The position numbers and the translations under genes are program-made. From the NCBI GenBank assembly GCA_020056545.1, contig JAGVHM010000207.1:1-6691 (forward strand): DNA of 6,691 nt, written 5' to 3'. Shown here piece after piece: positions 1-4,808 of the stretch. Positions within the stretch are counted from its first letter, which is position 1, and each line of letters begins with the position of its first letter. The notes under the pieces were generated by a model. The model was not told the origin of the DNA, ran no database searches, and was given only the letters and a program-made list of their open reading frames with translations. The stretch is from a bacterium (GTDB lineage: Bacteria > Desulfobacterota > Deferrimicrobia > Deferrimicrobiales > Deferrimicrobiaceae).

Positions 1-1
1 G

Positions 2-97
2 GAGCCGGTCGCGCTTCCCGAAGCGACGTTCCTCGTCGTCTTCTGCTCCTCGGTGGTCAACTACCTGCTGGAACTGCGCAAATCAGAACCACGGTAA
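2..97 (+). CDS. C-terminal fragment of unrecognised, probably membrane, protein (5' end outside window)
   Basis: The frame is open from the window edge to a TAA at 95-97 and encodes 31 residues. It contains a hydrophobic stretch (ATFLVVFCSSVVNYLLEL) followed by a basic end, which would suit a last transmembrane helix with a cytoplasmic tail. Nearly all of the first 27 codons end in G or C, as in the real genes of this window. The last four sense codons (tca gaa cca cgg) mostly end in A, and they lie inside the terminal repeat of the palindromic element that starts at 83. The natural C-terminus was therefore probably replaced by the element. The fragment is too short to name a family. The call rests on the open frame, codon bias and hydrophobicity only. 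Confidence 0.55.
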   Translation, partial: EPVALPEATFLVVFCSSVVNYLLELRKSEPR

Positions 98-257
98 CGC
101 GGACGCAGGGCGTAGCGGGGGGCTTCCACGGAGCGGCGTATGGAGCGGAGGGATAGATTGCGTCGAAGCGGAATCCGCAGTGAGCGGGCGAAGATCGCGA
201 ACGTAGCTCCGGGGAAGTCCCCCCGCGAGCCCGGAGTCCACATCACCGTGGTTCTGA
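83..257. repeat. 175-bp imperfect palindromic element with 13-bp perfect terminal inverted repeats (MITE-like or structured intergenic repeat)
   Basis: The ends are perfect inverted repeats: TCAGAACCACGGT at 83-95 and ACCGTGGTTCTGA at 245-257. Pairing continues inward with small mismatches: 101-104 with 236-239, 108-111 with 229-232, 115-122 with 219-226 (8 bp, GCGGGGGG), 123-127 with 213-217, 129-134 with 206-211, and 137-139 with 201-203. That is about 43 pairs over two arms of roughly 57 bases, with an unpaired centre at about 140-200 that holds a small GCGG-aat-CCGC hairpin. It lies exactly between two convergent genes. No transposase is encoded inside. A target duplication is not clear: AAA precedes the left end and AA follows the right end. 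It could be a non-autonomous element or a large bidirectional terminator-like structure. The palindrome is seen directly; mobility is inferred. Confidence 0.7.
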
Positions 258-266
258 AATGGCACG

Positions 267-851
267 TTAAGTACGGGCGAGGCGGACGGACGCGCGTGCC
301 GGCAAGCGACGGCGCAGCAGGGTGTCGATCGCGCTGTCGACGGACGGGACTACATCGAAAAGATCGAGGTTCCGGGGAGAAACCGTTCGGAATCCCACCG
401 CGCTCCTGCAGAAGGAAAGGATGGGGTCGAACCAGCCCAGGGTGTTGACGACTACAATCGGGCGGGAGTGCAGCCCCAACTGTTTCCACGTGAGGATCTC
501 GAAGAACTCGTCCATCGTCCCGAAGCCCCCGGGAAGCACGGCGAAGGCGTCTGCGCGCCTGCTCATCTCCATCTTCCTCGCATGCATCGATTTCGTGACG
601 ACCATCCGTGTAAGCCCCTCGTGCGCGAGTTCCTTGGTGCACAGGAACGGAGGAATGACGCCGACGACCTTTCCTCCTCCCGCGAGTATGCGGTCCGCCA
701 TGACACCCATCAGCCCTACCGATCCGCCTCCGTAGACCATCGATATCCCTTCCCCGACCATCCGGTCGGCGAGCGCGAGCGCGTCCTTCCGGAACTCTTC
801 GGGGACCAGGTTGCTGGAGGAGCTGAATACGCAGAGACAGCGGATCTTCAT
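267..851 (-). CDS. LOG-family protein (TIGR00730; cytokinin riboside 5'-monophosphate phosphoribohydrolase-like)
   Basis: The product is 194 residues, the usual size for single-domain LOG proteins of the lysine-decarboxylase-like Rossmann fold. The hallmark motif PGGFGTMDE (PGGxGTxxE) is at residues 107-115. The other phosphate-binding segments are GGGSVGLMG at 41-49 and MHARKMEM at 89-96, whose Arg-Lys pair is conserved in the family. Characterised members hydrolyse nucleoside 5'-monophosphates at the N-glycosidic bond to give free base and ribose 5-phosphate. The older annotation 'lysine decarboxylase' is wrong for this family. The bacterial substrate cannot be read from sequence. The start is chosen at ATG 849-851 (MKIRC, beginning the first beta strand). 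ATGs at 854 and 863 are also in frame, and none has a good Shine-Dalgarno. Longer N-terminal extensions would run through the cysK promoter. The gene is divergent from cysK. Confidence 0.93.
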   Translation of the reverse strand: MKIRCLCVFSSSSNLVPEEFRKDALALADRMVGEGISMVYGGGSVGLMGVMADRILAGGGKVVGVIPPFLCTKELAHEGLTRMVVTKSMHARKMEMSRRADAFAVLPGGFGTMDEFFEILTWKQLGLHSRPIVVVNTLGWFDPILSFCRSAVGFRTVSPRNLDLFDVVPSVDSAIDTLLRRRLPARASVRLART

Positions 852-900
852 CATGAAAAACATAAGGCTAATCGCCCGAAAAGGGAAGCGGAAAAAATAG

Positions 901-929
901 TTGACACCGATGGGCCGGATAAATACTAT
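901..929 (+). promoter_or_regulatory. Sigma-70-type promoter for cysK
   Basis: A perfect -35 hexamer TTGACA (901-906) is followed, after a 17-base spacer, by TACTAT (924-929, 4 of 6 to consensus). The predicted transcription start is near 936, leaving a leader of about 25 bases before the cysK ATG at 961. The AT-rich stretch 921-949 contains a short imperfect dyad (CTAT 926-929 / ATAG 937-940) overlapping the -10 and start site, which could be an operator. No specific regulator can be named. Confidence 0.75.
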
Positions 930-950
930 ATATACGATAGACATAATATG

Positions 951-956
951 GGAGGG
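951..956 (+). promoter_or_regulatory. Ribosome-binding site that fixes the cysK start
   Basis: GGAGGG lies four bases before ATG 961. The upstream in-frame ATG at 901 has no such site and overlaps the promoter, so 961 is the start. Confidence 0.85.
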
Positions 957-960
957 CGGT

Positions 961-1944
961 ATGACGAACTGGTTCCGTGATAATTCACTGTCGATCGGGC
1001 GGACTCCGCTGATCAAGTTAAACAGGATAGCGAATGGGGGTGGCGCCACGGTGCTGGCCAAGATCGAAGGGCGCAACCCGGCCTATTCCGTGAAGTGCAG
1101 AATAGGTGCATCGATGGTCTGGGATGCGGAGAAAAAGGGGCTGCTCGGCCCCGGCAGGACCATAGTCGAGCCGACTTCCGGCAACACGGGGATCGCCCTC
1201 GCATTCGTGGCCGCGGCCCGCGGATACGGCATAGTCCTGACGATGCCGGAGACGATGAGCATCGAGCGCCGCATGGTGCTGAAGGCTTTCGGAGCGAGGC
1301 TCGTGCTGACCGAAGGCGCCAAGGGTATGAAGGGGGCCATCGAGAAGGCGGAAGAGATCGTGGCTTCGGATCCGGGCAGGTACTTCATGCCACAGCAGTT
1401 CAAGAATCCCGCGAATCCGAAGATCCACGAAGATACCACCGGGCCCGAGATCTGGGAGGACACGGGAGGGGCGATAGATGTCCTCGTTTCCGGTGTCGGC
1501 ACGGGCGGGACGATAACGGGCGTTTCGCGCCACATAAAAAACACCAGGGGGAAAAAGATCATTTCCGTCGCGGTGGAGCCGGTACACAGTCCGGTCATAG
1601 CGCAGAAGATGCGCGGGGAGCCGCTGACACCGGGGCCGCACAAGATCCAGGGTATAGGCGCGGGATTCATCCCGGATGTGCTGGACCTCTCCATTATCGA
1701 CCGCGTGGAGCAGGTCACCAACGAAGAGTCGATCGAATATGCCCGCAGGCTGTCGCGGGAGGAGGGGATGCTGTCAGGGATTTCCGCCGGAGCCGCTGTC
1801 GCGGTGGCCGTCCGGCTGGCCAAACTTCCCGAGTTCGCCGGAAAGACGATCGTGGCGATCCTGCCTGACGCCGGGGAGCGTTACATGACGACAGCTCTAT
1901 TCGAGGGATGGTTCGATAACGAAACGGCCGTTACGGCGATCTGA
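961..1944 (+). CDS. cysK: Cysteine synthase A (O-acetylserine sulfhydrylase)
   Basis: The product is 327 residues, very close to typical CysK length. It is a PLP enzyme of fold type II that makes L-cysteine from O-acetyl-L-serine and sulfide in the cytoplasm. Visible signatures are [14 protein letters not shown] with the PLP-binding lysine at K45; the substrate loop PTSGNTG at 71-77; the phosphate-binding loop GVGTGGT at 178-184; [11 protein letters not shown] at 228-238; SGISAGAA at 272-279 with the PLP N1-contacting serine at S275; and [11 protein letters not shown] at 301-311. The order and spacing match CysK rather than cystathionine beta-synthase, and there is no CBS domain at the C-terminus. 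CysM is the main alternative, but 'NPAYSVKCR' and the full-length C-terminus favour CysK. The gene has its own strong promoter, is divergent from the LOG gene and convergent with ubiE. Confidence 0.95.
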   Translation: MTNWFRDNSLSIGRTPLIKLNRIANGGGATVLAKIEGRNPAYSVKCRIGASMVWDAEKKGLLGPGRTIVEPTSGNTGIALAFVAAARGYGIVLTMPETMSIERRMVLKAFGARLVLTEGAKGMKGAIEKAEEIVASDPGRYFMPQQFKNPANPKIHEDTTGPEIWEDTGGAIDVLVSGVGTGGTITGVSRHIKNTRGKKIISVAVEPVHSPVIAQKMRGEPLTPGPHKIQGIGAGFIPDVLDLSIIDRVEQVTNEESIEYARRLSREEGMLSGISAGAAVAVAVRLAKLPEFAGKTIVAILPDAGERYMTTALFEGWFDNETAVTAI

Positions 1945-1955
1945 GCACAAGACCG

Positions 1956-1972
1956 GAGACATCCCTGTCTTT
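1956..1972 (+). terminator. Weak terminator-like hairpin after cysK
   Basis: AGACA (1957-1961) and TGTCT (1966-1970) pair around a TCCC loop, followed by only three Ts, 12 bases after the cysK stop. The stem is short and the T run poor. It is the best candidate in the 63-bp convergent gap (1945-2007), but it is weak. Confidence 0.25.
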
Positions 1973-2007
1973 GCGCCTGTAGTCTCGGGGAGTGCCCCTG
2001 CCTCCCT

Positions 2008-2715
2008 TTACCGGGTTCCCACGTACAGGGTTACGATTCCAAAGGTGAGCGGCCGGTAGTCGACGCTGGCGCACCCGCTGTTTCGCAACATATCCGCGAA
2101 TTCCCGCGGCGACGGAAACGCCAGCACCGATTCCGGAAGATACGTGTAGGCGCTTCGTTTGGAGACTATCCCGCCTACCGCCGGGAGCACCCTGGTGAAA
2201 TAGAAGCGGTAGAGGCCGCCGAAGATAGTCCCTTCCGGCTGCGAGAACTCAAGGACGACAATGCGGCCTCCGGGCCGGACCACCCGGCACATCTCCTTCA
2301 GCCCAAGCACCCGGTCCGCCACGTTCCGGATGCCGAAGGCGACGGATGCCGAGTCGAAGACACCGTCCCGGAACGGAAGTGCTTCGCCGGGGGCCTTCAC
2401 GAAGGCTATCCGGCCCTTCCCGCCGGCACGGGCGGCTTTCTCCAGCCCGATGCGCATCATCTCCGTGGAGATGTCCGACCCGACCACGAACGCATCGCCG
2501 CCCTTCCGGCGCAGGATCTCGAGGGCGACGTCGGCCGTCCCCGTGGCCATATCCAGATGCCTTCCACCCTTCCCCGGTCCGATCCGGGCCACAGCCTCCC
2601 TCCGCCACCCGCGGTCCAGCCCGAGGGACAGGAGCCGGTTGAGGAGGTCGTACCTGGGCGCGATCGCGGAGAACATTTCGCCGATCCGGCGGTTTCCGTC
2701 GTTCATCCTGTACAT
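2008..2715 (-). CDS. ubiE: Demethylmenaquinone/2-polyprenyl-1,4-benzoquinol C-methyltransferase
   Basis: The product is 235 residues, the usual length for UbiE/MenG, a class I SAM-dependent methyltransferase that C-methylates the quinone ring in the last step of menaquinone synthesis (and a late step of ubiquinone synthesis). Both family signatures are visible: YDLLNRLLSLGLDRGW at 22-37 and RVVRPGGRIVVLEFS at 144-158. The SAM-binding motif I is DMATGTAD at 55-62, and the acidic residue after beta 2 is D81. No ubiquinone or menaquinone neighbours help decide which quinone is used; menaquinone (MenG role) would fit an anaerobe, but this is an inference. Start choice is uncertain: GTG 2724, ATG 2715 and ATG 2706 are in frame. 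ATG 2715 is preferred because GGGTG (2722-2726, minus strand) lies six bases upstream. Confidence 0.93.
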   Translation of the reverse strand: MYRMNDGNRRIGEMFSAIAPRYDLLNRLLSLGLDRGWRREAVARIGPGKGGRHLDMATGTADVALEILRRKGGDAFVVGSDISTEMMRIGLEKAARAGGKGRIAFVKAPGEALPFRDGVFDSASVAFGIRNVADRVLGLKEMCRVVRPGGRIVVLEFSQPEGTIFGGLYRFYFTRVLPAVGGIVSKRSAYTYLPESVLAFPSPREFADMLRNSGCASVDYRPLTFGIVTLYVGTR

Positions 2716-2747
2716 TGGGCACACCCGGCAAGCGAATTGGTTACATT

Positions 2748-2757
2748 AAGTATACCA
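2748..2757 (-). promoter_or_regulatory. Extended -10 promoter element upstream of ubiE
   Basis: On the minus strand the sequence reads TGGTATACTT: a TGN extension directly joined to TATACT (5 of 6 to TATAAT). No good -35 hexamer is visible at normal spacing, as is common for extended -10 promoters. Transcription would start near 2742, about 27 bases before the chosen ATG. The same TGNTATACTT motif precedes the DUF1820 gene. Confidence 0.5.
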
Positions 2758-2807
2758 GCGCCGCCTTCGTAGGGTTCGACGGAACTATCCGGAGCCGTCC
2801 GGGTTTA

Positions 2808-2851
2808 AATATTCATGGATGCGGGAGGCAGGTGAATATTCCGCCCCCCGC
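2808..2851. repeat. Two interlocking inverted repeats upstream of the exported-protein gene
   Basis: AATATTCA (2808-2815) is a perfect inverted repeat of TGAATATT (2833-2840). A second stem, GCGGGAGGCAG (2821-2831) with CCGCCCCCCGC (2841-2851), forms 9 of 11 pairs. The second stem's left arm lies in the loop of the first, and the first stem's right arm lies in the loop of the second, so the two cannot easily form together. The AT-rich dyad could equally be a protein-binding operator in DNA. No ORF covers this stretch. Confidence 0.5.
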
Positions 2852-2868
2852 TTGGCGTCTAACTGATT

Positions 2869-2925
2869 GCCGGATGAAGCTGGCGGATCGCCTCCATCAT
2901 ATTTCGCGACCGCAGCTTATCCGGC
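2869..2925 (+). repeat. Long bulged hairpin in the leader of the exported-protein gene
   Basis: Twenty Watson-Crick pairs form between 2869-2891 and 2906-2925, interrupted only by single unpaired bases G2876, G2882 and A2887, all on the left arm. The pairings are 2869-2875/2919-2925, 2877-2881/2914-2918, 2883-2886/2910-2913 and 2888-2891/2906-2909, with a 14-base loop at 2892-2905. It ends eight bases before the GGAGAAGG ribosome-binding site and has no T run, so it is not a standard terminator. It may be a 5'-leader structure or a REP-like repeat. Confidence 0.65.
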
Positions 2926-2953
2926 GCATTATGGAGAAGGGGGCCGACAGGTC

Positions 2954-4756
2954 ATGAAACGCATTTCCGCAATTTTGGCCGGAATACTGGTTGCTCTTGC
3001 CGTAGCGGGGCTGCCGAGACAGGCGCCGGCGGCCGAAAGGGATGCCGAGGAGGAGGGATTTTCGGCATATTCGGTGGCTCGCCTGAAGGTCTTCAACGGG
3101 ACCGTCTGGGTGCGCCTGCCGGACTCCGGAGAGTGGGAGGAGTACGCAACGAACACCCCGATCCCGGAACGGTCGCGTATAAACGTCCCCGCGGGGTCGG
3201 AGGCGGAGCTTCAATTCCACGGCGGACAATACGTGCTGCTTACCGGCGGTACTGAAGTGGATGTCAGGAAATTCGACGAAGAAGGGACGGCGTTCCGGCT
3301 TCGTTCAGGAGAGATACGGTTCGACCTCCCCGCCGATGATTTTTCCCCGGTGGGTGTGGCGGTTCCCGGCGGCGGGAAGGCGGATTTCCCCGTGCCGGGG
3401 CGCTACTGGCTGACCGTCCGGGATGCCGGCGGCACGCGCCTTGTGGTTCGTTCGGGAGAGGGCGCCGTTTCCGTCGAGAGTGGAAATTTCCGTGTGAAGG
3501 CCGGCGAGGAAGCGGCGATCGGGAAGGATGTCCGCATTTCCGCCTACCGGGATAGCGGCGACGACAGGTACCAGGAACGGCCGCCGATGACGGATGTCGA
3601 GAAGAACGCCTCAGTGCCTCCGGCCGCGGCGTATGAGCTGCGGGATTACGGAGAGTGGGTGCAAACGGGCAATTACGGATATGCCTGGCGCCCCCGGGTC
3701 GTTGCAGGGTGGTCTCCATTCTACTACGGCAGCTGGGTCTGGGTGTCGCCATACGGATGGACGTGGGTGTCCAACGAGCCTTGGGGCTGGTATCCTTACC
3801 ATTACGGCTGGTGGGCCAGCGACCCGGTATTCGGCTGGGTCTGGTCGCCGTACCAGTCGTTCTTTTCCGTGGGCTTCGTGTTCGGATCGTCCAGGTTCAA
3901 CCATTTCCACAGAAACACGTTCTTCTTCCCTGCGACAGTCCGCTTTGTTCGCGACGGAGGTTTCGTCCGGTGGGTGCCGCTTCGCCCCGGCGAGCGTTTT
4001 GTCCGTTCCGGATTCACGCGCAGCAACGCGCGGCTGTCGAGTTGGGAGCGTCCGCTTCCCCGGGGGACGGTTTTCGTCCGGACTGACAGGGCAGGGAGGT
4101 CCACGGAGTGGAGGGATTGGTCCGCCGCACGTGGGGAACGGCGGAATGTCGTCGTGAGGGAACGCGCCCCGCGCCAGGGTGGGGACACTGTACGCCGCGG
4201 GGGAACGCCGCCCCGCGAGGAGCGTCCCGGCGTCCGGATGGAAAGTGAGAGAGTCCGCTCGGAAGGGCAGGACAGGAAGCCGCCGGGCAGGCTGGAGAAG
4301 CCCGAGCGCCCGCCGCAACGCGAGCCCCGGGGCCGTGAGGGGAGGTCCGGAGACGGGACCGTGAGGTCGGGTGTGGCCGATAAGGCAACGGAAACGAAGA
4401 TTCGCCCGGAAAGGGCGCGAACGCCCCGCGCACAGGCGGAAACACGGGTTCGACGCGAGGGGACAGGTTCCGACCGTTCCGAACCGACGGCAAGAAATAT
4501 GCAGCCGAAGGTGGTGGCCCCTCCTCCGTACCGGGGAGATGCGCAGCGTCAGGCTCCTTCCGCCGGGAGAGTCGATGCCGGAAGAACGAGGGAGGTTACC
4601 GGGGAATTAAGCGCTCCAGCAGGGCGACGGCCGGTGCAGGATTCCGGTATTGAGAGGAGGGGCGGAGCGGATAGGCCATCCTCCGGAGGGCGTGGGGACC
4701 GCGACACGGGCGGCGATACGGACCGTGGCGCCGGAGGACGAGGCGGGCGCCGCTGA
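2954..4756 (+). CDS. Exported FecR/DUF6600-like protein with Trp/Tyr-rich repeats and long Arg-rich tail
   Basis: The product is 600 residues. Residues 1-27 are a signal peptide (MKR, hydrophobic core ILAGILVALAVAGL, likely cleavage after APAA). Residues about 40-200 look like a FecR-type beta-strand domain (LKVFNGTVWVRLP, INVPAGSEAELQF, FRLRSGEIRFDLP). Residues 229-300 are a dense aromatic region with 13 Trp, built of YG-x-W-type units (for example YGYAWRP, YGWTWVSNEPWGWYPYHYG, FGWVWSPY), as in DUF6600 proteins. Residues 401-600 are low-complexity and probably disordered: 43 Arg of 200, rich in Gly, Pro and Glu, with a single aromatic (Y526). The likely location is periplasm or cell surface; function is unknown. 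ATG 2954 is chosen because it begins the signal peptide and follows GGAGAAGG (2933-2940), though spacing is long. The family name is from memory of the motif pattern. Confidence 0.88.
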   Translation: MKRISAILAGILVALAVAGLPRQAPAAERDAEEEGFSAYSVARLKVFNGTVWVRLPDSGEWEEYATNTPIPERSRINVPAGSEAELQFHGGQYVLLTGGTEVDVRKFDEEGTAFRLRSGEIRFDLPADDFSPVGVAVPGGGKADFPVPGRYWLTVRDAGGTRLVVRSGEGAVSVESGNFRVKAGEEAAIGKDVRISAYRDSGDDRYQERPPMTDVEKNASVPPAAAYELRDYGEWVQTGNYGYAWRPRVVAGWSPFYYGSWVWVSPYGWTWVSNEPWGWYPYHYGWWASDPVFGWVWSPYQSFFSVGFVFGSSRFNHFHRNTFFFPATVRFVRDGGFVRWVPLRPGERFVRSGFTRSNARLSSWERPLPRGTVFVRTDRAGRSTEWRDWSAARGERRNVVVRERAPRQGGDTVRRGGTPPREERPGVRMESERVRSEGQDRKPPGRLEKPERPPQREPRGREGRSGDGTVRSGVADKATETKIRPERARTPRAQAETRVRREGTGSDRSEPTARNMQPKVVAPPPYRGDAQRQAPSAGRVDAGRTREVTGELSAPAGRRPVQDSGIERRGGADRPSSGGRGDRDTGGDTDRGAGGRGGRR

Positions 4757-4808
4757 AAGGATCTCAACGGCGGTTCCCGCGGAAGATCCTTAGGGCAAGA
4801 TCTTCCGC
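4757..4808. terminator. Overlapping, mutually exclusive hairpins at a convergent gene junction
   Basis: Hairpin A: AAGGATCT (4757-4764) pairs with AGATCCTT (4784-4791), with an inner GCGG-ttc-CCGC stem (4770-4780); it starts right after the plus-strand stop codon. Hairpin B: GCGGAAGATC (4779-4788) pairs perfectly with GATCTTCCGC (4799-4808) around a 10-base loop, inside the 3' end of the minus-strand gene. They share 4784-4788, so only one can form at a time. Neither has a real U tract (TT AGG on plus, TTT CAG on minus), so a terminator role is plausible but unproven. Confidence 0.5.

Noticed and set aside
260..276. Sigma-54-like -24 box (TGGCACG at 260-266)
   Set aside because: The matching -12 GC element is absent at the right distance, and the site overlaps the LOG stop codon.
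61..642. Long open frame on the minus strand, 193 residues
   Set aside because: It overlaps the LOG gene in another frame and the palindromic element, has an Arg/Pro-rich composition typical of shadow frames, and shows no family motif.
267..1076. Long 269-residue version of the LOG frame
   Set aside because: The extra 75 N-terminal residues run through the cysK promoter and the start of cysK itself. The family fold begins at MKIRC (851).
1995..2001. GGGG-AGTG-CCCC hairpin near 1988-1999 as the ubiE terminator
   Set aside because: The stem is only four pairs and is not followed by a T run on the minus strand.
2853..2871. Possible sigma-54 promoter (TTGGC...TTGCC) upstream of the exported-protein gene
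   Set aside because: The GG to GC distance is 15 bases rather than the 12 required.
2857..2925. Integron attC site: GTCTAAC fits RYYYAAC and the hairpin has one-sided extra bases
   Set aside because: There is no GTTRRRY partner after the right arm, the stem is too long and perfect, and no integrase or cassette array is present.
3611..4318. Long antisense frames opposite the exported-protein gene
   Set aside because: These arise from high G+C and biased codon use on the plus strand. The plus-strand product has a signal peptide and recognisable domains.
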